Source of the DNA: Paralithodes platypus
Taxonomy: Eukaryota; Arthropoda; Malacostraca; Decapoda; Lithodidae
Direction: 5' to 3'
Length of the DNA stretch: 64,000 bases
Assembly (NCBI GenBank): GCA_032716605.1
Contig: CM064509.1
Coordinates: forward strand, 49,114,230 to 49,178,229
Below are positions 9,783-22,110 of the stretch, piece after piece (position 1 is the stretch's first letter; each line of letters starts with the position of its first letter). The position numbers were made by a program, and so were the translations under genes. The notes below the pieces were generated by a model. That model was not told where the DNA came from. It did not search any database and saw only the letters and a program-made list of their open reading frames with translations.

Positions 9783-11873
9783 CCTCACTAAGTCCCTGTC
9801 CGCCGGAGAACTGTGATAAATCAGGAGCTGTGATCGAACTGGTTATAAAGTTCAACAGATTTTTATTTTATGTTAAATTTATGAAGAAATCTAACATAGT
9901 TGCAACTATGTAGTATTATCAGAATGTACAAACATTAATTATACTGTACAAATATTTTTAAGGTTAGAATTAAATTCTACAGAGTTATAGTTCTATTTAA
10001 GGGAACACAAGCGTGTCCCTAAAAGTATCATGCAAGAATCTTAAGGAAAAGATCTTGTCATGAGTAAGCAGACTTTCTTGATGTCACGCACCGCTTACAA
10101 TCTTTTAATATATTTTATATATTGTATGCATACAATAAAACTTAAGAAAATTTATACAGATTATTTTGTCCCCTGAGGTTAGGATATTGTCACGAATGTC
10201 CCCCTCCAGACTTGGTATTCAGACAATATCGTCAATGATGGAGGGGCCACTATTAAATTATAGGTTTGATTCCCGGAGGGAAGTAGAGAAAACCTAATAT
10301 TTAGTAGGGGCCCGTAATTTTTTACGATGAAATGACCCTCCCATCCATCCCACTTCCCATTTGTTGATTTCGAGAGTTGTTTCTTGATATATCAGTGAAG
10401 GACGAGGATGGCCGCTAGGGGGCCTGGAGTCAGGGATGCAAATCGCGAGAAATCCACATATGGTAAGTCATATGATAACAAATATTAAGTTAATTTTTCT
10501 TTTTTCTTTTTTACAGAGTTTTTTCTGTAGGGTACCCGATCATAATGACGATTCCATAAGGGAATTGAGGGTGCACTTATAATGAGTACTCCATGATACT
10601 TCCGCGGCGGTACATTCAAAATGCTGACGCGGAATGTTGAATGGAGACTATTATACTAATAGGCAATATCGTCAATGATTACGGGGCCCTACTAAATATT
10701 AGGTTTTCTCTACTTCCCTCTGGAAATCAAACCTATAATGTCATCAAGGTAAGCATAAATTATGTGTGAAAGGCATGCTATTTACCACAACCAGTATGTA
10801 ATCATCAATAATGTGTAAACCAATGTTTTGACCTCACTAAGTCCCTGTCCGCCGGAGAACTGTGATAAATCAGGAGCTGTGATCGAACTGGTTATAAAGT
10901 TCAAAAGATTTTCATATTTTGTTAAATTTAAGAAGAAATCTAACATAGTTGCAACTATGTAGTATTATCAGAATGTACAAACATTAATTATACTGTACAA
11001 ATATTTTTAAGGTTAGAATTAAATTCTACAGAGTTATAGTTCTATTTAAGGGAACACATGCATGTCCCCAAAAGTATCATGCAAGAATCTTAAGGAAAAG
11101 ATCTTGTCATGAGTAAGCAGACTTTCTTGATGTCACGCACCCCTTACAATATTTTAATATATTTTATATATTGTTTGCATACAATAAAACTTAAGAAAAT
11201 GTATACGGATTATTTTGTCCCCTGAGGTTAGGATATTGTCACGAATGTCCCCCTCCAGACTTGGTATTCAGACAATATCGTCAATGATGGAGGGGCCACT
11301 ATTAAATTATAGGTTTGATTCCCGGAGGGAAGTAGAGAAAACCTAATATTTAGTAGGGCCCCGTAATTTTTGACGATGAAATGACCCTCCCATCCATCCC
11401 ACTTCCCATTTGTTGATTTCGAGAGTTGTTTCTTGATATATCAGTGAAGGACGAGGATGGCCGCTAGGGGGCCTGGAGTCAGGGATGCAAAACGCTAGAA
11501 ATCCACATATGGTAAGTCATATGATAACAAATATTAAGTTAATTTTTCTTTTTTCTTTTTTACAGAGTTTTTTCTGTAGGGTACCCGATCATAATGACGA
11601 TTCCATAAGGGAATTGAGGGTGCACTTATAATGAGTACTCCATGATACGTCCGCGGCGGTAGATTCAAAATGCTGACGCGGGATGTTGAATGGAGACTAT
11701 TATACTAATAGGCAATATCGTCAATGATTACGGGGCCCTACTAAATATTAGGTTTCCTCTAGTTCCCTCTGGGAATCAAACCTATAATGTCATCAAGGTA
11801 AGCATAAATTATGTGTGAAAGGCATGATATTTACCACAACCAGTATGTAATCATCAATAATGTGTAAACCAAT
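9783..11873. repeat. Two tandem copies of a 1049-bp unit with internal inverted arms
   Basis: The sequence CCTCACTAAGTCCCTGTCC starts at 9783 and again at 10832, and the two units stay aligned without obvious length change to TGTGTAAACCAAT (10812 and 11861). By eye the units differ at only a few per cent of positions. Inside unit 1, about 80 bp at 10248-10331 is the inverted counterpart of 10670-10751 (AGAAAACCTAATATTTAGTAG versus its complement). Unit 2 has the same pair about 1049 bp further. No long ORF. The unit sits between the DIRS recombinase and the Harbinger exon and could belong to either; split direct repeats of DIRS-like elements are one possibility. Confidence 0.85.
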
Positions 11874-11999
11874 TTTGATCCCCACAGAACATTGATCGAC
11901 CTGCATCAACACTAAATATATAAACCCTATCCATATCAATGCATTTAACTATATTTTACTATTATATACTTGTTAATATCGTTTCTCTTCCTCTACCAG

Positions 12000-12309
12000 G
12001 TTCCGGTGTCTCCTCACCACCATCCTCCTTCACCCCCGGCGTGTGGAGTCAGTGGTCCTCGCATTTTGCTGCATGCATAACCTAATGAGGGTAAGGTACC
12101 CCTCCCACCATGCAGCTCTCATTGACAAGGAAAACCCTGACACCCACGACGTCATCCCCGGGGCCTGGAGGGAGGGTGATGTGATAGCCGCCCTACAGCC
12201 ATTGGCCTTGAACAGGGTTACAACCCAGGCAAAGCAGCAGCGTGCACACCTCACCAGCTACTATTCCTCACCTAGTGGTAGTGTTTCCTTGCAGGATGGC
12301 ATAATTTGA
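12000..12309 (+). pseudogene. Harbinger (PIF) transposase, last exon only
   Basis: A pyrimidine-rich acceptor (CTCTTCCTCTACCAG, ending 11999) opens a 103-codon frame ending in TGA at 12307-12309. It reads RFRCLLTTI, then VVLAFCCMHNLMRVRYP, THDVIPGAWR, and near the end YYSSPSGSVSLQDG. This is the C-terminal part of the DDE_Tnp_4 nuclease of PIF/Harbinger transposases, just downstream of the third acidic residue. The upstream exons with the DDE residues are not found: the preceding 2.1 kb is the tandem repeat. The exon itself is intact. It converges with the MADF-type gene at 17866-21070, the usual second protein of this superfamily. Confidence 0.8.
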
Positions 12310-12904
12310 GGTAATATTCTAAGTTGTCACTCCCTCCCATCCTTTCTTTCAGATTATTAATATGAATTGTGTTTATAAACTAATATATATTGAACCTGCA
12401 GCTCCTAATTATGTATATTATTCTGGCCTGCCTGGTAAGTATTTATTGTCAGTCATAAAGGTCTGGCATGTGATGTGTTAAATTTATATTATATTACTCT
12501 TCATTGCAATTATAATGCATTATTTTCATGACAACTTACATTATATTAAATATTGATATATACTGTATGTAGTTTAACCAATTTCATATGTTTATTGTAC
12601 ACATTATACCCTTAAATTTCGATCTAGTTTATATTCGATGTCCAATTGTAATATATTATGTTTCAGCAATAACATTAGGTTATTATTATAATTATTCCTG
12701 TACCTCATGGTATTTTATATCCACGTTCATATGTTTCTATTGTGGTTCATTATCAATTATATATTGTGATAGCAATAATCCATAAAGATGGTTTTGACCA
12801 AGTATATATCCTAATTGTATTGTATTATACTATTTACCTGTATGTATATAATGTTGTATTATATATCTATATGTCTGTATTACAATTTTACCTTTTTAAC
12901 GTTA
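12310..12904. other. AT-rich non-coding sequence
   Basis: No reading frame, repeat or RNA gene that I can support. Probably the 3' flank of the transposase gene, up to the sharp start of inverted-repeat homology at about 12905. Confidence 0.4.
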
Positions 12905-13258
12905 CATGTATAGTTGGCCAACTTAGTCCTGCGCAAAAATGTTGTGGTGTGTTGAGGTGTGTGGCATTGTATCCGTAGTAAACGACGTAGTTTTATGAAT
13001 GAATCCCTCAAATCCCATAGCATGTGAAAGACGGGACGTGATTGGGCGAGACGAGAAATATCGGGAAACTCTATTTTCTTCATTATTTGCATTACTGGAG
13101 GGTTAGTAGATGTTCCAGAATGATGTTAAATAATAAATGGATATGAAATGAAGAAGCTTACAGTTATTATTAATACATAACCTATTCTTACTCAATTGTT
13201 TAGGCATGGCAGAAAAGGTGAGCGTGTCGGTGGCAGGTGGCTGGGGCTTCGTTTCACT

Positions 13259-13493
13259 TTAACCCTTTCAAGCACATATCACGCAGAGGTTGCCAGATTA
13301 GCAATAAGAAATAGAGTTCTTTCACTCCTATAATTGCCTCTCCAAAATTAGTTTTCTGCCCACAGCTAACTCAAAGACAACTGCAGAGGTTGAAGTAACT
13401 AAACTAAAGGTTTCTAAATACCCCTGATGGTAACAAAGGCCTTAAAGTATCCCTAATAGGCTCATAATCGCGTCATATGTCGGAGAGGGTTAA
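13259..13493 (+). mobile_element. TTAA-flanked MITE, family 1
   Basis: 235 bp from TTAACCCTTTCAAGC to GAGAGGGTTAA, with TTAA on both sides. The same sequence, inverted, occurs at 51722-51955. The right arm of the fold-back (17310-17350) lacks it: there CGTCTCGATTGAACTG runs straight through the position where the MITE sits in the left arm, giving an empty site. TTAA target duplication and CCC-starting ends are the hallmarks of piggyBac-type transposition. Non-coding. Confidence 0.85.
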
Positions 13494-15154
13494 TTGAGAC
13501 GGCACGGCTGGTATTAATGACTCGCAGGTGAATGGTTGTATTTAGGATGCCTGCATATTGGTTGTTTGCCATATAACTATTATGGACAGTAATATTTATA
13601 ATTTGTTATAACATGAAGTTTGTAGTGCAAGTGTCTGAACTTGCTTTTTATTATACCTTAGTTATACTTTAAGAGTTATGTGGTGGCTATTTATTACCGA
13701 GTTATTATTCTCTTGGAACCCAAGACTCAACAAGCGCCCTGGTTATGAATGGCTTTCTCCTCAGAAAGTGAGAGATCCTTATTAATCTTTTCAAATAGAG
13801 TATGTAAATATGTGTGTACAGTATATCCTAGCAATCTTCACACAATTTTATTCAACCAGTCAGTTAAATGATTAACTGAAATTTTAATTAACCCTTTGAT
13901 CCTTAGAGGTCCTTTCTAATGTTAGCAAGAACAGTTAGCAGTAACATTAATAACAAAACAAAAATGTTGTCTGATTGAAGGGTTAAAAAGGTGGTCAAAA
14001 TATATTGGTTGTAGCTGGAATTACAAAGTAATCATCGGGTTCAAAAGGGTTGGCTTATTGTGTTTAACCTTCCTACTATGATATTCGTTTCCAAATCTGA
14101 ATAAAGACGCCTAATGTTTGTCATACTAAAATAATTATATTATTAATACAGTGCGTCAATATATTAATAATTATGAACAAATTAATGTAGACAAGTGATT
14201 AAAATAATGACGGTTACAGGCCAGAAATAGTTGTGTTTGTTAGTGTATGTGCATTTTGCACACTCCTATCACCTCTAGTTGCTATAGAAACATGTTTGCA
14301 TAGTAGTTAAGTGCATACGATGGCGCATAGTAAATATATCATGAATTAAATCGACTTCATCAAGCCCAAAAAGAACCCTGCCCGTCATTCCACACAGACA
14401 TATGGTTGTGGTGGTGGTGGAGGTGTGGGGAGGGCAAACGAGCAAATAGTCCAGTAAAGGGTTGTCACATTTAAATAACTGGAGCCATTTCATTACACTA
14501 TGTTTATAGGATTGTGCTATATGGAATGACAGGGCTTGTTTATCAATACCTTATTTAGTGCATACCGGATCACATTTGTTGATAGAGAACAACAGAGGTT
14601 TCTATCAGTCATATGAACAACAACATTAGTTCGGGCATTGGCGAACATTTGTCTGGTATCGTGATGTGCATGGCTTTTGTGGAAAGGATGAGGATAGGAT
14701 TGTTGCATTACATTGTAGCACAACAACTTCAGATGATGCCCTCAAAAAAAAAAAAAAAACACACACACACACACACTCTAGGGAACTTCGATGTCATCAC
14801 TTTCATTCGAATACCTAGCATACTCTACAGTCACTACATTAATTTTATATATAATATATCCTACAATGCCGCCACCGTATTGTTTTTCCATGGAACCAGT
14901 AGAAATGTACTGTTCGTAAAAACATTGAATTATAATATATATATTGTTGAAAGGTAAATTAAGAACTTGATTATATTACTTTAATCTCTGAATAATAGAC
15001 GCCTAAACCGAATGCAGTACTATAGAAGTAACTGCAACTATAAATACCGGTAAGTGGTACTCTAGTGAAGAGGTTTATTGAATGTCTTTATTATTTCTCC
15101 TTTTACTATAGGTGTTTCTAAAACTTAAACTAATATGTTGGCGGTAACTGAAAA

Positions 15155-15167
15155 AACACACACACAC

Positions 15168-15238
<71 letters not shown>
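15155..15238. repeat. CA then TA microsatellite
   Basis: A short CA run is followed by more than 25 TA dinucleotides, inside the fold-back loop. Confidence 0.95.
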
Positions 15239-18200
15239 TGTAAGAGAGTAATTAGGTATTTATACATATTTATTGATAGGCCTTATAAGGAAGTATGATT
15301 TAGTCGAGGGGTTATTCTGTTAAGTTTTTCTTTATATTCCTATAAGGTGATATTGAACATAAGATAACTTATGATACCAGTACCCACTTGTTTTATGTTA
15401 TCCATGTTGCGTCTCTCTCTCTCTCTCTCTCTTATATAAATATATATCCACAAAGGAATGTGAAAAACAACCGAAAGGCTGTTACTTTTTAAGAAAACGA
15501 AGAGGTAGAAGTAACTCGGTTTATTTTACTTCACATATTGAGCAATGGAGCGAAGTTGATTAGGGTATGATTGCGTGAATTAGTCCAAACGAATATTGAA
15601 AGATTATATAGTCTTGTAATACATATACAAATTAGTTAGCCAGTTAAATAGTTAACTAATATTGTTATGAATCTTTTGATTCCTAGAAGTCCTTCAGAAG
15701 TCGAGTATGGAAATGTTGTAGTTGTATTAACAAATAATTGTCGTCTGATTAGCCGTATAAGGGTTAACATTTATAATTTCCACTAAATAAGTTATCCTTT
15801 GTAGGGCTGCAACCGAGACGCCAATAAATATTTAATGTGATGGATGTTTATGTTTCATATATTATGTGTAACATACTACAGAACATGCATATAGACTTAG
15901 AATATTTCTTTTAAATTAAACCCAAATAATACGAGCATAAAACACCAACATTATCATCACCATTATAAAACCGCGCTAGTTGCATCCCTACACTGGATGG
16001 TGTTTATCAAAGATATGTTTTCCCCTTCCATTCTCTGGAATCCTGGGGGTGTAAAGGTGGAGCAGGGATGAGCTAGGGTTGGAAGAAGGTATTCAAAATT
16101 TGGCGAAAGCTATTGAATGTTTGTGGTGTTAGTATTGTTAATAATTATGACTAGGTATTGTGAATGATATAAGCATGTAAATTGAATATTTGCTACCTAT
16201 TTTACCAAAGGGTTTCTTATTGCTGCTATGGTTTAAAACGCTAATGTAGCAGGTAGAGGTAATGATATACAGAACTCATAATACGGTGATCTAAGTCATG
16301 TTAGGGGTTGGAGTGACGCTGACCTGTTGAGCGCCCTACCGTCAGCAACAAGGAGTTTTCCATATCATTCGAGAGAGAGAGAGAGAGATATAATTAACAG
16401 GGGGCATCTTAACACTCTAAACGTGTACCAATATAATCACTTGATATGTGTGCACAAAGTTACGCAATGCATACTAGGATAACCCCTTCAGAAATATGCA
16501 TATCCTAATTATCGGTAACTGTTTATTAAGACCATAATCTCTAGCAAACTATATCTACATGTATGTGTTCCCAGTTATCGCCAGCATATGACATTTAGTT
16601 TCAAAAGGATCTCTCTTAACAAGAGTATTATAATACTCAATAACCCTCTTCAAGACTATGATCACTTATTTATTGCTCCAGTTGCTTTATTGTATTGCAT
16701 TAAGTTTAGAAAGGGCCTCTAATAGTCATAAGTTAACGGAAAATTTCAAGGATTCTAATTTTTGTATTATCAATATAAAGATGAACAAAGTATGAATCGA
16801 ATGTCTATTTTTACCGTGTGTTAGGAAATTCTATGCAGTGGAAGGACGAAAGGGGTTCATTTTGGGGATTGGTAAAGATTGTGCAATTTAAGGGCCTTTA
16901 AAAAAGACTGTAACAAGTACGGTATAGCGAATTTGCGTGACAATCCATTAGATATTTCTTACAATCTTCTGGTAATTGCTAGGATTGCTCAATTGCTATT
17001 GGCGTCATCATATTGCATAGGTTAAGAAGGACCTCTCATACACAGAGGACAAATCCATACTTTACCAGGGAGCTTTTGTTATAGGTTATTTGCAAGGTAT
17101 ATACAATAAAGCTTAAGACGGTAATTAAGATATTTCAGAAACTATAAATTCATACAGACTTAAGTTCAAATTTCAATACTATTGGTAATAAGTCCGTACA
17201 ATAAAATATTACTAAGCATTTTACTTTCTACAGACTTTTTAGACTAAATTATTGTAATCAGTATACAGGCATCTTGAAAACAACCATTCACTTGCTAGTT
17301 ATGTCGTCCCGCCGCACCGTCTCGATTGAACTGATTCGAATTATCTCCCTCCTGCCGCCACCACACTAACCTTCCTGCTATATATATATATATATATATA
17401 TATAAAGTTATGTATTGATGTTAATTAGAAACGTCTGTATTTAATTTTCCTTAATACTCAACGACTTTCTGGAAATTATACTAACCTGCAATAATGCAAA
17501 AATGAAAGAAAATTGAACTTCACGATATTCCTCACCTCGACCAATCATGTCCCTCCTTTCACACGCCTTTCGGTTTGAGGGATTCATTCATAAAACTACA
17601 TTGTTTACTACGGATGAAATGCCACACACCTCCACACACCACAACATTTTTGCGAAGGACTAAGTTGGCCAACTGTACGTATGTGAAACATCTATTATTA
17701 TGATATTCTACTGTCAATTAATTTCATGTTAATATATTTAAGTCAAGGATGGGGTATTAATACAATGGGATATATTTTCTTTGCATAATATGTTATTAAG
17801 ATCATAACATAAGTATTTGTTTATAAAGATATATATTCTTATGTGATATAGCATTGTGGAACATTTTAATCGAGAGTTGGGTCCTTAGGGGTCGAGGGGC
17901 GGGGACGTCGAGAAGTGTGCAGAGTTGGTGATGGTGGGAAGGAACTGGAGGATGGCAGGGACAGGTTGAAGAATGGCGAGGCGATGCTCCTGCTGGGGCT
18001 CACCGGCAGGGCTATGTTGCTCCCAAGGGTTGGTGTTAATGACCCAGCCCAGAAGGAGGAGTCGATACCCTGTCGGCTAGTTGTCATCAGAGTAGGTGTG
18101 GTGGGAGGTAGCATGGCACCTGCGGCACGATAGGTCGCTGCGTGGGATGGACTACCTGGTGGAGGGGGGTTTGCTGCCGCACGTGCTTGGCTTGCAACAT

Positions 18201-18679
18201 ATCCTGCTGTTGTTGTTGCATAGTTGGCTGCTGTTGGAGTTTCTGCTGTTGCATAGTTGGATGCTGTTGGAGTTGGAGTGTTGGCTGCTGTTCCATGGGT
18301 GGCTTATGGGGCTGTTGGAGGGTTTGCTGCTGGATGCCCTGTTGCTGCTATGTCATGGCGCAGGAAAGAATTCTGGAGGTCCTCGCTCATCTCTTCAGGC
18401 AGGCCGCCCATCTCGGCCTCCAGGAAGGCCACAAAGTTTCCCAACTTCGAGGACCTAACATCCAGCCTGTCCCTCAGCGTGCCGATCTCCTTCAGCAGGG
18501 CCTCCTGATGCTCAGAAGCCTGCCGAAACAAAACGAGTACAACATTAGGGTATATGTTTTTTATAATGAGTTGGGTATGAGGGGGGATATGCAGGGTGTG
18601 GGCCTCCGTAATCTTGTGTTGATCTCCGGCCCTATTGGTGTGGTCGGTCCCCAAGGTATTAGTGAGTTGGGCCAATAAT

Positions 18680-19066
18680 TAGGCCTTGTAATTGGGGTTG
18701 TGTGTGACCGGGATCTGCCTTGTGTGGCCTTTCTACATACTCACATTATTAAATGTTTGTATAAACTTTGGCATTAATTTGTATATGACAATATTATGTA
18801 TATGCTCATAATAGGTATTACAACTATCTGTTATTTATATTTCCCTTTCACATATATTTACATGTACAGAGAACGTGATTGCTTTTCATCAGATTATGTT
18901 ATGTACAATATGAAACTAATAAGAGGTAAAATATTACATGGATTTGTGTAACGTTAACAACCGATGTGCAGTCCACTCTAAAAAACCCATTATTTAATTT
19001 GAACCGTCTGAGAGTTTCTATTATATACAACTATTTAGAGTTTAATATAATATTATTTTGTATTAC
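18680..19066 (-). other. Non-coding: putative intron region of the MADF gene
   Basis: AT-rich sequence between exon 4 (acceptor at about 18520) and exon 3 (donor at about 19066). Nothing else recognisable. Confidence 0.4.
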
Positions 19067-19287
19067 CTCGTTAGCTGGAGCCGATTCGATTCGGAGGTCC
19101 TGCGACGACGCCGGACAGAGGAGCCCTGGAACGGGACGCCAGTAGCTGGGACAGGGGGGTCGTCCTCGGTGCCACTCTCCACATCAACTACCTGAGGTTC
19201 CTCCGGAGACGGCGTGCGAGAGGTGGATGGCCGAGTTTCCTGTGCGGGCAGGGCGCCAGGAGGGGTGTGGCTAGATTGTGCAGGGAA

Positions 19288-19999
19288 CTGCAGGGATATA
19301 TTTAGATTAGAACGGAGTATGAACTATTTGGTGATAATGAATTGAATATATGTCTGTCTAAATTTATGTTAAGTCATTATCTGTCTGTTATGAAACATGT
19401 TGTGGTACTTTGTTCATGAGGAAAATACTAAAATCATGTAACATTTCATTACAACCTATTAAGTATAAGTGTGTGATAGTATTTGTATATTGTGATATGT
19501 TTTGGGGAATTATTGTGGATGGATTACTATTGAATTATTGAAACATGTGTTACGATATGTAGTTATGTACCTAATGGAGATATCAAAATGTATATTAAGA
19601 TATTATGGTTTATTTTATATGAAGTATATATTAGCATAATACATGTATTACATGATTATACAAGTGGCCTATGTTTGATGTTATAATAAGAAATACATTG
19701 AGAGATATTATACATGTATGATTCTACAATTAACTCATGTATCTGACTTAACTAAGTTTACAATTTAATGACAATTAAAGCATACTTTAATGTTTCTTTG
19801 CACCCAAATATTTTCTACTGAATCAGACATTTTATAGATATATTATAGTTAGATACCTATATATCTAGACGACGGCATTGTATGAACAGCAATATATAGA
19901 TTAGTTAATACAAGTTATTATTATATAAAAGCAGTCCATATATAATTTCATATACAAAAGACTCATAGATATTGAGAAAGGTAATATTAAATATATATA
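19288..19999 (-). other. Non-coding: putative intron of the MADF gene
   Basis: AT-rich sequence between exon 3 (acceptor CCCTGCAG at about 19288) and exon 2 (donor GTATAT at about 19999). No other feature seen. Confidence 0.4.
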
Positions 20000-21239
20000 C
20001 CGTGGCTGTAACACGGGTTTTGGTCCGCGCTATGTGGTCCCTGATGAACGCAAACCGCGTCAGAATCCACTCATCCCTCTGCGACAGTGTCTTGCCCTCG
20101 GCCGTACCAGGTGTCCCAGACCTGCTCCTGTCTTTGGTCATTTTGCCTTACCTGGACTTCATCCCTTGGTACCAGAGGAGCAACTGGGCGCCTATTAGAG
20201 AATGGTAGGAATAAAAGAGCATAATTAATTATCACTTAAATATACTGCGCTGTAGGTACGGGTTGTGTACAATATTCACATAATATATTACAGTGACATG
20301 AAACAGTATCAATGATAATTAAGGCATGTAACCGTGTCATACACGTGGACTTAAACCACGCTCACGACAGACGCCATTTCAACACTAATACAGTAATTAT
20401 TGCCATACACTTGAAATATAAATAAGGAAGGTAACCTGGTGATACACGTGGAATTGAACCACGGTCAACACATACAGTACACAATCTTATTTTATTATGA
20501 ACAAAGTTTTGCTTACTGGGTGAGACACTGCCCCTTCTCCTCGAAGAGCCTATTTTTTTTGGCCGTATCCTTGAAGTCCTTCAGGCGCTTTGTGAAGATG
20601 AAGGGGTGCTCCTTCACCCATTCCACCAGGTCAGCCTCCGTCTCGTCGTCAAAGAGGACCCTTGTGAGTTTCAGCTTCTTGGTAGCTCCCAAGGGCCTCT
20701 TTGGTGGTTTCATGGTGGTGGTCTGGCTGGCGTTGGCCTGGGTGTCATCTGGGTCCTGGGTGTCGTCGGGTTCCTGGGTGGCGTCCACGTTGATGTCCTC
20801 GGTGTCGATGTCCTGCTGGGTTTCGCTGTCCTCGCTTTCCTCGGACGTGGCAGCCTCCATATCCTCATGTATCCCGGCGTCTATGTTGGCGGCAGCGGCG
20901 TGTGTCACGTTGTGGCTGGTGGAGGGTGGGGCTTGTCTGTCGGGAACTACCTCATTGTCAGACGGAATAGGTTGCTCAACGATCTTCTTCACCACAGCCC
21001 TATGGACCTGCCTAGGTTTAGGGGTCTTCCTATGGCGTATTGTTTTGCGGGCAGCGGCAGATTGAGGCATGGTTGAATGCGTGGGGCAGGTCAGGTGTTG
21101 AACTAAGTGGAGGTGTTGGTTGTTGCTCGTTGGAGGTGAGAGTGGGACTGAATGACCAGCGTGGGTGGTATTTATAGCGGGTGGAGCAAGCATGTGCTTG
21201 TCGCATAGCTGCCAACCTGTGGTCCCGTGTTGCCACCCA

Positions 21240-21850
21240 CTCGCAGTACACTAGCCGCTTGGAGAGCATGCGCGGTGACTCCCTGTGCCTTCCGTTGGCT
21301 CCCGTAAAGTCCCTGTGACCCTCATTGACTCGCATGTATTACGTACCTATATCCCACTGACTGCCGTTGAGTCGCTTTACATATTTGAAGTTAACGGTCA
21401 GTTTGTATTGTACTCACACTGACTCGCATTACAGTCCCCCTGTCTCGCACTTGATGCCCTACGACATTTGTCGACTCATATTGTACTCATCTTCTGTTTC
21501 CTCTGCCAATTGGTGCGTATCCCACTCGCGTTGACTCGCATTGACTCCCTTTCAGTCGCATTAAATCCTGCACTGAAAATTGTCCATGAATCATGTTAGA
21601 ATAATTTACGAATCAACGCGAGTCACTGTGACGAGAAGGGAGTCAACGCGAGTCAACGGGACTCAATGAGAGTCAATGAGATGGTCCGACTCGCGACCCA
21701 AATTTTGAACATGGGCAAATATTTTTCGGACAAGGATAACCCACGGCGACTGGTCGCGCATCAGCGGGAGTCTAACGGGAGTCGGTAGAGTCGCTGCGAG
21801 TACTCGATTTTCACCGCGAATAGGACCGCGAGTCCAAATTATCCCCTACT
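21240..21850. repeat. Cluster of GACTC / GAGTC motifs, orientation switching near 21580
   Basis: From about 21265 to 21565 the motifs are mostly written as GACTC on plus (TTGACTCGCAT, CACTGACTCGC, GTTGACTCGCATTGACTC). From about 21610 to 21835 most are written as GAGTC (GGGAGTCAACGCGAGTCAA, GGGAGTCGGTAGAGTCGC, CCGCGAGTCC). More than fifteen occurrences lie within 600 bp, directly 5' of the MADF gene. Subterminal repeat clusters at transposon ends commonly bind transposase, and this is probably the right end of the Harbinger element, near 21850-21880. The exact terminal inverted repeat could not be fixed because the left end is missing. Confidence 0.6.
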
Positions 21851-21942
21851 TGCAGTGATTCTAGCTCGCACTCCTGACTGTGTGAACACCCCTTGAGAGT
21901 GGGACTGTGTTGAAAGGCGGGTGCGGCACACTCGGCGCAAGG

Positions 21943-22110
21943 GAGGGGGTATGCACTAAGAGAGCTCTGAAAAACACTGTGGCAATAGCAATAGAAGAGT
22001 GAAAGAGTGCAACATTGCGGCGTGAGAAAGAGATTGTAGGGAACTAGTAAGAGAAATTGGTGAGTTGATGACGCAAAATGCTTTTGACTCTACTCTTTCC
22101 CTGCCTAGGG
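21943..22110 (-). pseudogene. Fragment of the LINE-3 family reverse transcriptase C-terminus
   Basis: Minus-strand codons (RVESKAFCVIN, SLQSLSHAAMLHSFTLL, FSELS, then CIPPPL) match the C-terminal region of the LINE at 24384-26535 and of the copy at 40212-41165. Only about 55 codons remain. The neighbouring SINE's poly(A) begins at 22111, so the SINE probably inserted next to or into it. Confidence 0.75.

Larger units (their letters stand above)
12905..17690. repeat. 4.8-kb fold-back (inverted repeat with long diverged arms)
   Basis: The outer arm at 12905-13090 (TTGGCCAACTTAGTCC, then TGTTGTGGTGTG) is the reverse complement of 17510-17690. Matching continues inward: 13494-13565 pairs with 17265-17327. 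Weaker pairing is visible for 13740-13785 with 17025-17075, and for 13870-13930 with 16695-16750. Homology stops abruptly just outside TTGGCCAA on both sides, so these are likely element ends. The interior has no ORF and carries microsatellites: A-run plus CA (14745-14776), TA (15177-15237), TC (15411-15432), GA (16372-16388) and TA (17381-17404). Some direct repetition is also present (13850-14000 resembles 15630-15790). It lies between the two Harbinger genes. Confidence 0.75.
17866..21070 (-). pseudogene. MADF-domain accessory protein of a Harbinger transposon, multi-exon, degraded
   Basis: Exon 1 (ATG at 21070 to about 20515) encodes an N-terminal basic and then acidic stretch and the start of a MADF/Myb-like DNA-binding domain (ETEADLVEWVKEHPF, KDFKDTAKKN, GQCL). 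Exon 2 (about 20190-20000) continues it (LLLWYQGMKSR, then LSQRDEWILTRFAFIRDHI) but has an in-frame TAA at 20148-20150 where the family has Tyr. Exon 3 (about 19287-19067) is proline/serine-rich and ends in an Arg cluster. Exon 4 (from 18519) has a helical LLKEIGTLRDRLD segment and a stop at 18304, followed by a shifted glutamine-rich tail down to 17866. Donors GTAAGC, GTATAT and GTAATA and matching acceptors are visible, but phases do not all agree, so boundaries are approximate. Such proteins carry the Harbinger transposase to the nucleus and to DNA. Confidence 0.7.

Noticed and set aside
10408..10600. Possible two-exon gene: ATG, 18 codons, GTAAGT, short intron of 54 bp, TTTTTTACAG, second exon
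   Set aside because: After the acceptor the joined frame stops within five codons, and the second tandem unit has a stop in the first exon. The splice-like signals are conserved but no protein is.
18096..18678. Plus-strand frames rich in Cys, Leu and Trp
   Set aside because: They are the antisense of the glutamine-rich exon of the MADF gene.
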